64,000 nt of DNA. Origin: Thermothielavioides terrestris NRRL 8126 (taxonomy: Eukaryota > Ascomycota > Sordariomycetes > Sordariales > Chaetomiaceae). The notes under the pieces were generated by a model that saw only the letters and a list, made by a program, of their open reading frames with translations, ran no database searches and was not told the DNA's origin. This document shows positions 11,391 to 22,354 of the stretch, piece after piece; position 1 is the stretch's first letter; every line of letters starts with the position of its first letter. The translations under genes were made by a program, and so were the position numbers. Location: positions 1,054,001-1,118,000 of the forward strand of contig NC_016460.1 in NCBI RefSeq assembly GCF_000226115.1. Reading direction: 5' to 3'.

Positions 11391-11983
11391 ACTAGCGCTC
11401 GACTTTTTTAAATCCACTACCCAGATTTTTTATTTCCACTACCCACCAGGGACGGTCCGTGCGCTCCCACCAAAACTTGGCAGCGAGTGTTACCACACTC
11501 CCTCGCTAACATGCCACAACAGGAATCGCGATAGGAACTGTTGAGAGATTCAAACGGTCAATTGCCACGTTGCTTACCAAAGGAGAGGGCATTTGCAAGA
11601 CGGATATAAAGCTGTGTTAGGCTTTGAGTAGAGGAGATGTTTATCGATAAGGCCCTTATCGATAAGAAGAGTCACGTGACTTACTGACTCGAAGGGCTTA
11701 GGCGCGTAGTAGGCGGTCAAGGCTGGCAGTATTTGAGTTGGTTCAACTACGCAGTACATTTTTGAGTATTCAGCCATTTCTACGCTAGGTTTCCATCAAC
11801 CTGCATTTGCTAGCCTCTTCAACGACACTAGCAACATCGTCGATTTGCAGCGATTCCTATGGCGACGCAGTAGCTCGGGAGTGTAGTGGCACTCGCTGCG
11901 AGGAGAGCGCACGGACCGTCCCTGGTGGGTAGTGGAAATAAAAAATCTGGTTAGTGGATTTAAAAAAGTCGACTAGCGCTAGT
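11391..11983. mobile_element. 593-bp TA-flanked inverted-repeat (MITE-like) element
   Basis: Both ends carry the same sequence in opposite orientation. The left arm begins ACTAGCGCTCGACTTTTTTA at 11391 and is nearly identical for about 76 bp to the reverse complement of 11905-11983, with a 3-bp indel near the tip. Weaker matching continues to about 140 bp inside each end. A TA dinucleotide flanks each end (11389-11390 and 11984-11985), and both tips sit inside GTTAAC. TA duplication with long terminal inverted repeats fits a non-autonomous Tc1/mariner-pogo type element. The interior has no transposase: the only frame (11574-11777, minus, 67 aa) has no recognisable domain. A near-perfect inverted repeat of TTATCGATAA lies at 11641-11665. 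The element is not saturated with stops like the transposons at 35.7-46.3 kb. Confidence 0.85.
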
Positions 11984-11985
11984 TA

Positions 11986-14053
11986 ACTCTGATCTCGATT
12001 GCCATCAACCTCCCCGAACCGGGCTAAGTGAGTGGGCACGCGGGTGGCCCCATGGAGTCCCCGGTTTGTCTTCTCTGGCAGCGGTCCGGAGCCGGCGGTG
12101 GGGCGCGAAGTGAGGGGTGGGGGGACAATTGGAACCTGATGAAAGGCGCCATCGGACGTCAAGCTTCATCTGGAACACCCGGCCGTGCTTCGTCAGCATC
12201 CTCTCAAAAGCAGGACGGAATCCAAGTAGGCGCATGAAGCTCTCCCGATGGCCGGGACAAGAAGCTGCCGGCCTCGCTCCGTGCCGGCCTCATCGAAACG
12301 CAAGCCGGCGGCGATCCCACAATCTTCGGGAGTTGAAGACGGAAGTGCGGATATCACTTCACTACTCGCCGATCAACTGGCGTGATCGCCAGGACAGTGC
12401 GCTGGCATCGCTCTTCCGCCTGGAAACGGGCAACGTCACCAGCATGACCCTGCGGTCCCTGCCATGAAGTCGACCAGGGGGTGTTGGCGTGTCGATCTTC
12501 GAGGGCGGAGCCACCGTTGTGTTGTGATTCACATGCTGGCGAGCTCCCGAAAAGAGAAAGACAGAGGACGGTCTGCACCACCACCTTCCCTCCCTTTACG
12601 CGGTCTCTCAAGATGATCGTCGTGGAGAGTTTTCCCAGCCTCCGATCGTCGGCCGAGGAGTGCATTCCAAGACATTCTGAAACAAGCGCTCCCGCTTCCT
12701 TGGACTGGACCTGTCAACGCGAAACAAAACAGCCACCGCAACCACATTCGTGCTTCCTCGTCGTGTCACCCGGCTCTCCGGAGACCAAGATTGGTTAGGT
12801 ACGTCATCGTAAGACAATCCTCCGAACCTGGGGCAGAATACATGTATGTACTGTACATGTACGGGAGCCTTTATGTGAAAGTATTCCGGTCCAATAAAAC
12901 AGGACGGAGCAATAATCAACGATTTGCAGAAACATCTCTCCGGACATCTCTTGCCATCCCCATCCTCGAATTCTCGAGGGGAGACTGTATCTGGAGTAAT
13001 CATTCCGTACCTTTCAGAAGCTCACACGGCCAGAGGAAGAGCACGCCACACCGAAGACATCTCCCAAACAGGTAGACGTGCAGATTATCCCGCACACACT
13101 CTCTCATCCATCTCCCATTACACTAGGTGACTTATACAGGTCACCTGTAACTGCAGTGTAAGTCGCTGATCCTAGCGAGTGCTGCCCATCTCCCCATCTG
13201 CCCATCCATCCCTCAGTTTGTCTTCGTAGCAGTATCCGTAGTTCTTTCTTTCCTGCGCTGCCCCGTCCTCCCCCGCGGATCCGCCCCAAGCGACATGACG
13301 AGTCTGTTGTCCTCTACGGATACAACTAGTTATTCTTCATCTCAAATCTGCTGGATCGTCTCATCTTCCCCTCCCCGTCCCTCTCTCCCCTAGCCCTCGG
13401 CACCCTCGTGCTCAGCCCTTTCACCGCCGATATGATGCCAGGCAGGTACGCATGATACTCATGCCACCCGCACCCCACTCTCCCGCATCTCCCGGCTGCC
13501 CCAAGCTTCAAACAGCAAAAGTTGGATGGGGTGGGTAAGCAGATGTGTGTAATCCGTACCGGCTATTGTCCTAGGCGGGTGACGTGTCGAGCAAAGGATC
13601 GTTCGTTGTGCCAGCTGGAGCTAAGGCGGTCTGAACGCAAGCCAAAGCAAAACAAGTACAGGAATTGGGCTTGTCTGGCCCATCCAACCTTAGAACATCA
13701 ACATCCGTTGACGTTACCGTTGTCTTCAATGCCCAAGTCGCAGGGAAAAGCATGCACCACCATCTTTTTGCACCAAAAAAAGAAGAAGCAACCATCCGTA
13801 GTTCTTTTGGGACCGGATTTTCCTTTCCTAGCCTCATCATGATCCCCGTTACTCCATGACGCACACCAATGAATGCCCCCCGCCTTCCGCTTCCTCCTAA
13901 CCCCGCCATGATATTGATTATGTATGAATAGCAAAAAATATCAGAGCGGCCATCACTGCACCGTCGTGGAAAGCCAACTCAAACCGGTTCTCTTTCCCGT
14001 TCTCATCCAACGGTGAGAAGGGCAGTTCGGACCGTTTACGCGGCCGTCGCCAG
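11986..14053. other. Gene-poor stretch right of the inverted-repeat element
   Basis: Several frames of 60-130 codons occur on both strands (for example minus frames at 12005-12235 and 12354-12665), but none shows a domain or splice structure. Part of 12.0-12.7 kb could be a decayed gene. From about 13.9 kb it is the 3' flank of the NTF2/RRM gene. Confidence 0.4.
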
Positions 14054-15834
14054 CTAGGCAGCACCGACCTGGGAAGCGCCCCGACCGCGGGGACCGCCGC
14101 CGCGCCCGCGCTGGCCGGTGAAGCCACCGCGGCCGCCCTGGCTGCCAGAGCGAGACTCGTACCCGCCACGCCCGCCGCGGCCCGCACCGCCCCGTGCAGC
14201 GTTGTAGTTGGCACCGCCATACGCATTGGCCTTCGGGCGGCGCTGCTCCACCACGATGTTCTCGCCGTTTACGGTGTGCGGGTTCGCGGCGACGGCGGCG
14301 TTGTATCCCGCCTGTGTCTTGAACTCGACGAAGGCGCAGTTCTGGGACATGGGTCAGTGGCGTTGGGACACACTCGGTACTCTCGGGGATTATCATAATT
14401 GCTCTTACCTTCTGGCGGTTGATGTCGAAATAGGCCAGCTCGCCAAAGCTCGACAGAGTGGCCCTGAGGTCCTCGTCCTTCACCTTATCGGTGACATACT
14501 TGATGTATGCCATGGTGCCTTCCTTCTCGCCCTGAGGGGCGGGGACTTGCGGAGCGCGACTCTGGCGCTTGGTCTCGGCCGTTTGCCACTCGCTGCCTTG
14601 GTCCTTGGGCGCGGTCGGCGCCGGGGTGGTCTCGGGTTGCTGGGCCGCCGGGGCAGCTTGCTGCGGAGCAGCTGGGGCCGCAGCGCGCGGTTGAGCCGGA
14701 GCGGGAGGCGTAGCGGTCTTAGGAACGGGGGCAACAGGGACGGCGGGGCGCGGCGCTCCGGCAGCAGCAGCCACGCGGCTGGCCCAGGACATCGGCTTGG
14801 CGGGCTCCCTGGGCTTCTCGGGTTGCGCAGGAGCCGGAGCCGCAGCCGGAGCCGCAGCCGGAGCCGGAGCCGGAGCGGCGGTGGGAGTGGGGTTGGGGTC
14901 CTTGGGTTCCTCCGGCTTCTTGACCTCCTCCTCGGCAATCTCCTCGACCGTCTTCTCAACGTCGGGCTGAGCCTGTGCCTCCTCCTTCGTGGTGGCCTCG
15001 GGAGTCTCAACAGCGGGCTCGGCAGCAGGGACTTCAGCAGCAGCGGGAGGCTCAACAGCCGCCTCCTCCAGCTTTTCTGTAACAGCTTCGGTGTCCAACG
15101 CGGCAGGCTCCTTCTCCTGAACGGGCTCTTCGGTGGCAGGCGTATAGATCTTGGACTCGGATTCCTCCGTAGCGGGCACCTCCTCGGGGGCAGGGGGTTG
15201 AGCAGCTCCCGCCTCTGCCTCCTCTTCCAGGTCCTCATCAATGTAACGCAGTATGTCGTTCAGGACGAAGTAGCCAGACGGCTGCTGGGCGAGCACGAAC
15301 GTCTGGACGAATTTCTTGGGCTCATCTCCCTTGTTCGCGATCTCACCAATGACCTGGATGACGATTGTGTCGTTGGAAGCCTGGGAATCGACGTTGGAGA
15401 TGCGGACCTTGCACTCCTGGAAGCCCAGCGTTTTGATGCGCTCTTGAATTTCCTGTTACCCACGGTTCAGCATCAGCACGTCCACCGGCAGGGTGCTATG
15501 GCTAACTCACATGTCTGCCAACCGCAACGGGGACAACCTCGGCCTCGCGGCCGCACACGAACTGCGCCTTCTTTCCGTAGAACAGCTGCCAAAGCGGGTC
15601 AGGATCAGCTTTCCCCCTTTTTTTTCCCTTTCGATGGAGCGGGTTGTGGCGGAAACTCACGTGCAGCCTATCGGGCGTCTTGCTCACGGTTGTGTAGTAC
15701 TGCTCGACAAAGTACCATCCAATCTCGTCCGTACCAAGACTGGTGCTCGAGCTGTCCACACTGGCCTGGGCCTCTGATGTGTGGGTCGAGGCAGCGTACT
15801 GGTCGTGGTGATTAACATTACCGTTTGTGGCCAT
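14054..15834 (-). CDS. G3BP-like NTF2- and RRM-domain RNA-binding protein
   Basis: Four minus-strand exons, 15834-15661, 15585-15511, 15452-14409 and 14341-14054, give 526 aa. All introns begin GTGAGT or GTAAGA and end CAG, and every junction is in frame. Residues about 35-165 are an NTF2-like domain (IGWYFVEQYYTTVSKTPDRLH, LFYGKKAQFV, KVRISNVDSQAS, FVQTFVLAQQPSGYFVLNDI). A ~220-residue acidic then Pro/Ala/Gln-rich linker follows. An RRM starts near residue 395 (MAYIKYVTDKVKDEDLRATL, then FGELAYFDINRQK, and NCAFVEFKTQ across the last intron). The tail is RGG-rich (GRGGRGGYESRSGSQGGRGG). This is the animal G3BP and yeast Bre5/Nxt3 layout. Those proteins act as cofactors of the ubiquitin protease Ubp3/USP10 and in stress-granule mRNP assembly. 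Cytoplasmic mRNP function is inferred from the family. Confidence 0.92.
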
Positions 15835-17420
15835 GGCTGCGTCACGTTCCCGGGGACGGAGAAAACGTAGGTTGCCCGAAAGCCGATGCCAAAATTCGGC
15901 GTGTGGAGTGGGAGAGGACCGGTCGTCAAAGAGGAGGGGCCGATTGATGGAGCTTTTCGAGTGGTGGTCGGTGGCGGCCGGAGAGGGATACTATATCTCG
16001 CGAAAGAAGCTCAGCACAAGCTCGGCAGATAGAAATATTGGGTTATTGAAGAGCAGTCGCACGGTTTAGGAAGGGTTGATGCTCCGAATTCTAAAGCACC
16101 AAACGCGCACGGCAGCGTTGTCCGATGGCGCCGATTCGTGTAGAGCTTGGGGTGAGCGTCGGCAGCGCACAACGCACGGCGGGGAGGCGGGAAATCGCTG
16201 CAGAAGGTGCGGAGGAGAGTAGTAATCTGCTCTCGCCAAGGGTGGGATGGAGATTCGAAGTGCGCCGGTTTTGGTGGATGGGGAAAGAGCAGGTTGTTGC
16301 GGAGCTCTGGCGTCGAGAGGCTCTTTGCTCTTGTTTCGAAAGCACAAAATTGCTTTGGGCGTGTTCAGGCCGGCCCACCCACAGCAGATCCGAGAGTGGT
16401 TAAGTTCGACTAGGGTGAGGTGCGCACGGAACTTGCCTTGCTGGGGGCGGCTGCTGTGTTCACCTGCAGCGTGCTACGCACTAACTTTAACATGGGTATG
16501 CCGATAAGGGCGCTATGACCTCATCAATTGCAGAACACTTCCCTCCATCAGATACCAGTTCAACTCCTTCACTTCCTCTTTCAGCCAGGGGAGCTGGAGA
16601 CCTGGGGATGCAGTCTACAGAACACAAGGCGGAAACTTCTAACGAATCTGATAATCCTTAGTGAAGCTTCACTAAGCATATCTATCGTTCCTCAGCGAAA
16701 CTACCTAAATATATTGCCTAACTGGAACATCGTAACTCAGGTAGGCTGTTTTTTGACCGGCCTACCTTACGTCTGGCACTGGTTCGCCGTCTGTGAAAGC
16801 CACAGATGGGCAGGGCTGCCAATCATTTGTTCAACACTGGCCGCAGCACGTGTCGCTGGGCATCATTGAGCCAGGCCAGAGTGTGGCTGCAGCCTGCCCA
16901 TCTACTGTGCAGTACACTACCCGAGGTATGTATCTTCCCTCATACTGTCTTTCTGGGAGACCCGAACCATGAAAACTCTGGTTGCGTTTATCCTGTTAGC
17001 CAAACTGAGGGACCCAGAGACTAAGTGTCATGCCTTCAAATAAGGAACTTCCTGAGGCAGAGCGTTGTCTGTCAGGACTCCCTGTAAGTTTCTGTGCCTG
17101 CATCCTAGGTTATTCCTCCTTTCCTGTTGTTGAGCACGTACATTGGCTGGGAGCCGTCTTTATGAAAAACTTACCTACCTACCTACCTAGGTAGGTAGTG
17201 CTTCTCTTCCGGCCCGCATCCAAGCAACTTTCAGGTTCCATCCTCCCACAATGACTTAGGTAGTATCCTGTTGCTGCCAAGCTGCCACGAAATAACGTTA
17301 CGCCGCGGATGCCGCAACTGACCCGAGGAGGGACGGTTCCGCTCCCGAGTCCAGAGACCCCCTGAAACGAATGCGAGCCGCTTTGCTTCCCCGTGGCGCC
17401 CAGATGGGTGATGCCCTCCC
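15835..17420. other. Intergenic region with palindromes
   Basis: This holds the upstream region of the NTF2/RRM gene plus non-coding sequence. Two perfect 20-bp palindromes occur: CTTAGTGAAGCTTCACTAAG at 16657-16676 and CTACCTACCTAGGTAGGTAG at 17179-17198. Their role is unknown. No gene is supported. Confidence 0.5.
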
Positions 17421-18740
17421 ATGGTATATTGCGGCAAGGCATCCCAGGGCTGCCAGAATTGCCGAACCAGACGGATCAAGGGGAGTTTAGGTCTCTTTCT
17501 TTCATTGACCCAAGCACGTGGCCGAGCACCCTCTTGGCTCCTGTTAAGGTTCGGATCGTGTAGCACAGCATCCGCGGGCCCCGTTCCCCACCTGTCACCT
17601 CCGTCCGTCTCTACCTATGTAAGTGCTTGGCGGTCATTGTCTGTTTAGCTAATAACGCATCTCGAATTGATCAATGCCGACCATCCCAGTGCGACAGAGT
17701 ACAGCCACAATGCACACAATGCATCCGGGTGCGGAAGCCATGTCCGGGATACCGAGACTAGCTCTCGTTGATGTTCCGGGATGAGAGCTCCAAGGCCATG
17801 CAAAGAGCGCAAGGGCAGTGGAGAGTACCCGACGCCTCCGAGCCGGGAGGACCGTCCGACTCTTCACCTGCGTCCACCCGGGCTTCTTCGACAGCAAGGA
17901 GTCTGTCGTCGTCCGAGGCAGAGGCTGCCACGCCACGGACCGTCTCCCCCGCAGCAAGAGGCTGAAGGTCCCCGAGCCAAGTCGGCTGATCAAGGAGATC
18001 TGCGCCTCGCCCGTCGATAAAGCCGTCCAGTTTTACATCGAGCACTACGTGATCAGCCTCCCGGATGAGCCCAGGGACGGCCAGGAGCTCCGCGAGATGA
18101 AATGGGTGCACTCGCGCGAGACGCGGGATATCATGTGTGGCGGCCGTAGGCATGGCCGGCTTGCCGAATTTCACCGGGAACAAGGAAATGAACGTCTTGG
18201 CGAAACGCCACTACGGGCTCGCCCTGCGGAGCATGGCATCATCACTCCGAGCCATTGCGGGTACCGATGTAGAGCTTATCCTCCGCGTCGTGGTGATGAT
18301 GACCATGTATGAGGTAAGCTTCCCTGGCCCCCAAGCCCGTGCCGACATCTGGCTAAGGCGCTTGTTGCGCGCGCCGCCAGGTCACTCGGTCCAGGGACGA
18401 ACCAGTCAGCCCTGCGCGGACGCACCTCATGGGCGGCGCCGCTATCCTGAGCATCTTCCTCCCGCTCCAGCACTTACCGGCCGACGGTCCCCGTGGCCTC
18501 CCCCAGATGTGCTTCTCCATGGTCTCTTCGTTACAGGGTTACTTCCAACTCTCGTCTCCGGAGCCGAATATGCTCATTCCTTGCTGTCCCGGGTCCCATT
18601 GCGGGGATGGCCCCCCCGGACTTTCTTTGACTGGATCACACTGGCCGGCAAATGGTCTCGGGCGAGTATCGAAACTCGCCTTCGTGCGACGACCTGGTGG
18701 GGAGGCTTATTCCAGTTACGTTATTTATACGGCTGAGTCC
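17421..18740 (+). pseudogene. Broken Zn2Cys6 fungal transcription factor
   Basis: The zinc cluster is complete but the gene is not. The first exon (17421-17480) reads MVYCGKASQGCQNCRTRRIK and supplies Cys 1 and 2. The second begins at 17690 after CCCAG with CDRVQPQCTQCIRVRKPC, supplying the other four Cys with regular spacing. The 5' splice site after RRIK is GGGAGT instead of GT. Twenty-three codons into exon 2 is an in-frame TAG (17759-17761) where CAG would be expected (YRD-stop-LSLMFRDESS). Downstream similarity continues but changes frame at least twice: about 17810-17950 (to the frame of IEHYVISLPDEPRDGQELRE) and near 18137 (to MAGLPNFTGNKEMNVLAKRH). Pieces typical of the fungal regulator middle domain (PRGLPQMCFSM, FFDWITLAG) run to about 18740. 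The intact family would be a nuclear DNA-binding regulator. Target genes cannot be inferred. Confidence 0.85.
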
Positions 18741-19065
18741 GTTGAGGAGGTGAACATATCACGTCCTTTAAGGAGCCAATTAGGAAGTCAGTTATATCTT
18801 TCCGGTTGAGATAATGCCGTTTCCTGGCGACACCGCCATTCTGTCCGCCATCAGCTGAATACACCATGGTTTCAATGGCCTGCCAACAGCCCGATTACCG
18901 TGTTGAGCGCCATCTATCTTGCTTTGCTAATTATTGTCCCGTCTATGCAACTCAGACTTGAACAAAAAAGGTCTATCTACCCGCACGTTTTCATGCGTTT
19001 CTGACCCGGGTATTTACATCACGACCCAATACTCCCACCCCAAGCAAACCGGCACCGTGCCTTCT
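18741..19065. other. Intergenic region
   Basis: Short region between the decayed regulator and the tafazzin stop codon. Nothing recognisable was seen. Confidence 0.5.
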
Positions 19066-20530
19066 TTAGTCCTGATTAATGTTGCTCCCGTCCACCCGGC
19101 TCTTGTACTTCTTCGCCTCGATGTCATCGTCCAGCCGCCACGTCTCGGCCAGACCAAACGTCGGATCTGGTTCAGGATACCGGCCCAGCGATCTGCGGAC
19201 CTTGAGGATCTCCTCGCGCATCCGCCGCGCGACCTCGATCCTGATCTCCTGCGCCTCCCGGCCATACTTGAGCTCCTCCGTCGGCAGCTCCCCGAGCTGC
19301 ACGACCACGCCCTCCTGCCGCCCCTCCTTCCTCAGCCTCGCCATCTCCCTGCTGACCAGGCCGTCCCAGCGCCTGCGCAGGTCGCCGAAGACGGCGTCGT
19401 AGTCGAGCACGTCGCCGAAGGCGACGCGCACCGTCTGGCCGGCGCGCGGCAGGAAGCGCGGGAACGCGCGGTCCTCGGGCATGACGCGCTGCGTGCCGTC
19501 GACGAACATGGGCAGCACCGCCGGCGGCGGGTCCGCCTCGAGCACCAGCCGCGCCAGCCCCCACTTGAAGTAGCGCAGGTCCGTCGCCGCGTGCTGGTGC
19601 ACGCACCCCTCGGGGAACACGTGCACCCAGCTGAGGCGCCGGTGCTGCGGGAAGGCGGTCGGGGCCGGGTGCGCGTCCTGGCCCGTTGTCGTGTAGTACG
19701 CCGGGGTCGTCCAGGGGTGGGGTGGTGAGGGAGAGGAAGGGAGGAAGGAGGACGAGGAGGATGAGGAGGAAGTGGAGGAGGAGGTGGTGGTGATGCTGCT
19801 GCTGCTGCTGCTGCTGCTGGTGAAGGGTGGAGGAGCGGAGAGGAGGCGGATGGCTTGCGTCAGGGCCGGCTGGAAGGGCCCGCCGAAGGGGGAGTGCTTA
19901 AGCCGGTGACACGGCAGGACCTGGCCGTGGGTGAAAAAGGAGGACAAGAATCTTTTGTTTTGCTTGCTGGTTAGTCCCAGGAGGTTCAGAGGCGTAACAA
20001 GGAGGAGAAAACAGGTTGGTACTTGTTCTTGAAGCAGATATCGGCGGCGCCGAGGGTCCAGCGAAGGTTGGATGGGTCGAAGGCGTAGCTGAGGGGCAGC
20101 AGGCCCCAGATCACGGGGTCGTCGAGCCTGTGAGTGTGCGGGAGAGAGGAGCAAGAGTGAGAAAGGGCAACGCGATAGACCAAATGGTGTGTTGCAATGT
20201 CCGTATGGAACTCACACACTGATGTGGTTGGAGACTGCGACACGGATCAGATCAGTCCGTTAGCGCGAGGATTGCAAGTGGGAATGGGCATGTGCGAGTA
20301 GTATGTCGGGTGAGTTGTGTCGCACCAGTCAGCAGCCCCCGCGTTCTCTTTGCAGGGTCTTTACGGCTGTCTAACAGGTCCAGAAAGCGCTGGAGGCCGG
20401 TAACTTCGACCTTATTGAAGCCGTACAGGAAACAGCGCGAGAGGACGCCCGTCATGCCCATGATCATGGCCGACTTGAGCCGCAGCGAGAGGCTCGGCCG
20501 CTGAGGGCTCGGCGCTGTCGTCGTCGCCAT
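19066..20530 (-). CDS. taz1: Tafazzin, cardiolipin-remodelling transacylase
   Basis: Four minus-strand exons, 20530-20326, 20234-20216, 20127-20023 and 19951-19066, give about 404 aa. Exon 2 is only 19 nt. The acyltransferase motif NHX4D (SNHISVLDDP, residues 70-79) is assembled from exons 2 and 3, and both flanking introns are GT-AG (GTGCGA, GTGAGT) in frame. Other family blocks are CFKNKFLSSFFTHGQVLP, LKHSPFGGPFQPALTQAI, VHVFPEGCVHQ (motif III), RYFKWGLARLVLEA and LPMFVDGTQRVMPEDR. A Ser/Thr-rich low-complexity insert (about 155-180) sits between the core and the FPEG block; its (GCT)n-like repeat is at 19790-19815. Tafazzin moves acyl chains between phospholipids to mature cardiolipin on mitochondrial inner/outer membrane leaflets. 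The start is MATTTAPSP; an upstream in-frame Met 28 codons earlier lies in Arg-rich sequence and is less likely. Confidence 0.92.
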
Positions 20531-20666
20531 TGCCAAGATTGCACGCGAACGAGCGCGGACGAGCGCGGAAGATCGCGGCCTGCGGCGAGTGACGATCGAC
20601 GTTTCATCTGTCAACTAACGATGCTGAAGAGTCGGTTGCCAAAAAGAGCAGGCAAGCGCAAAAAGC

Positions 20667-20758
20667 TGGATGCACCCGGGATCGAACCGGGGACCTTTCA
20701 CAGAAGCGCATTGGCTGGTCAATGCGAAGCGAAAATCATACCACTAGACCATGCACCC
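20667..20758 (-). tRNA. Intron-containing tRNA, anticodon CGC (probably tRNA-Ala)
   Basis: The minus strand folds as a cloverleaf. The acceptor GGGTGCA pairs with TGCATCC and is followed by A73. The D-arm contains GGTCTAGTGGTATGAT. The anticodon stem TTCGC pairs with GTGAA, and the T-arm is CCCGG-TTCGATC-CCGGG. A 20-nt intron (complement of 20703-20722) lies after position 37 and pairs with the anticodon region (CGCATTG with CAATGCG), as expected for a nuclear tRNA intron. The spliced loop is TTCGCAT, giving CGC. The acceptor has G3-U70, the classic alanine identity pair, which supports Ala; the D-arm also resembles fungal tRNA-Pro, so the isotype is less certain than the gene. Confidence 0.85.
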
Positions 20759-21093
20759 GAGCGATTGTTGAGTATGGCAGCTCAGAAGCACTCTATGTGT
20801 GGCTGAGCAGAGCAGATCGCCCCATTGCACGTCAACGTTCTTGATGATCCAATTTGCTTCGTGCGAAACAATTCCATTGCCTGTGTTCATGGGCGCTGCG
20901 TGCCATGTACTGTGCCGATCTTGGGAAAGTTGCTGTATATTCCATAGGTGTCTTTTCCACGAGTAGTGGGGTCTTGAGCCAAGATCCGCCTCGTCTTCGT
21001 TCCCGAAGCTCCGGCTGCAACTGCTGCTCACCTCCGCCATCCAGCGCCTTGCCAAACCACTGACTGGCCTTTATCGTTTCTCCCACGCACACA

Positions 21094-22354
21094 ATGGCGC
21101 ATAGTAAGTCTCCGAGTAATGTTTTCTCCCCTTACATTTATCCCCCAGCCAGTCTGACCGCCCAGGCAAAAGAAACACGAGCCGGCCCATCTTCACGTCG
21201 CACGAGCGGGCCATGGCCCGGGCGGCCTGGGGGTCGTCGACGGCGCGCCTCACGCGGGAATCCTTCCTGCCCTTCGCCTCGTGCTGGCTGTGCCTTGAGC
21301 CCGCCATAGACCCCGTCGCGTGCGCCCACGGCGACATCTTCTGCCGCGAGTGTGCCCTGAGCAACATCCTCTCGCAGAAGAAGGAGATCAAGCGTGCCGA
21401 GAAGGCCCGCGAGCAAGAGCTGCGCGAGGCCCAAGAGGAGCAGGCACGCCGCGATGCCGAGGCCCAGGAACGCGCGATACGCGAGTTCGAGCTGACGCAG
21501 GCCGGACTGAGCATCCAGAGGGGAAACGCGAGCCAGAGGGGAAACGCGAGCGGTGGGGGGACACACAAAGCAGAACCGCCGGGGCGGGAGGGACAGAGCG
21601 CAAACGGGAACGGGAAGAACGGGAAGAACGGGAGCAATGCATCAGAGACGTCCGTGCCCAGGACTGGGGAGAAGCGCAAGTTCTCGCTCGACCCGGACGA
21701 GATTGCCCGCATCGCCGAGGAGGAGCGGGCAAAGGCGAGGAGGGCGATCGAGGAGGAAAAGGTGGCTGGCCTCTGCTATTCCGTCGCGACCCGGCCTACA
21801 CGCTGACCTTGGTGTGTCTTGCGCAGGCATCCAAACCGACTCTGCCGTCTTTCTGGTCTCCGACGGTAACGCCGTCCTCGAACAACAACACGGCCTTGCA
21901 CGAAGTGACAAAGAAAGTCAAGACGCAACCGACGTGCCCGGCAGCGCCGGAAGATAGGCCACACTACTACTCACTTCACACCCTAATATCGATCAAATTC
22001 ACGGAAGAGACCAACCCGGACACGAAAAAGCCGCAGAGGGTATGCCCGGCGTGCAACAAGGGGCTCTCCAACTCGTCCCGGGCGACGCTTGCGAAGCCCT
22101 GCGGCCACGTCCTCTGCAAGAACTGCGTGGACCAGTTCATGAAGCCGTCCGACGGAGGACCGGTCCGCTGCTATGTATGTGAAGCTGACCTCACGGAGAA
22201 GAACGAGCCCGCGAAGAAAGAGGGCAAGCCAGAGGGCAAGCCAGAAAAGGAGAAGATCCGGCCGGGCTTGGTCGAGCTGCGCCGGGAAGGCACGGGGTTC
22301 TCGGCCGGCGGCAGCAACCAAGTTAAGAAGGACGCAGTGACGTTCACCGTTTAG
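21094..22354 (+). CDS. NOSIP-like RING/U-box protein
   Basis: Three exons, 21094-21103, 21166-21761 and 21827-22354, give 377 aa. The first coding exon is only 10 nt (ATGGCGCATA), but splicing it through GTAAGT/CCCAG yields the family N-terminus MAHSKRNTSRPIFTSHERA. The first Cys-rich block reads CWLCLEPAIDPVACAHGDIF-CREC (about residues 45-70), followed by a Lys/Glu-rich coiled coil (LSQKKEIKRAEKAREQELRE) and a glycine/asparagine-rich spacer. The second block, RVCPACNKGLSNSSRATLAK then CGHVLCKNCVDQF and CYVCEADL, is a RING-like finger near residue 270-330. This split-finger layout is that of NOSIP, a nuclear E3 ubiquitin ligase also found in spliceosomal fractions. The fungal target is unknown. 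Confidence 0.88.

Noticed and set aside
11574..11777. 67-codon frame inside the MITE-like element
   Set aside because: No helix-turn-helix or DDE motif; too short for a transposase.
12005..12665. Possible decayed gene on the minus strand
   Set aside because: Several frames can be strung together but no motif identifies a family, so there is no positive evidence.
14208..15815. 535-codon plus-strand open frame
   Set aside because: It lies antisense across the NTF2/RRM gene and has the Leu/Arg/Ser-rich composition expected of a shadow frame opposite Pro/Ala/Glu-rich codons.
18934..19728. 264-codon plus-strand frame
   Set aside because: Antisense shadow of tafazzin exon 4.
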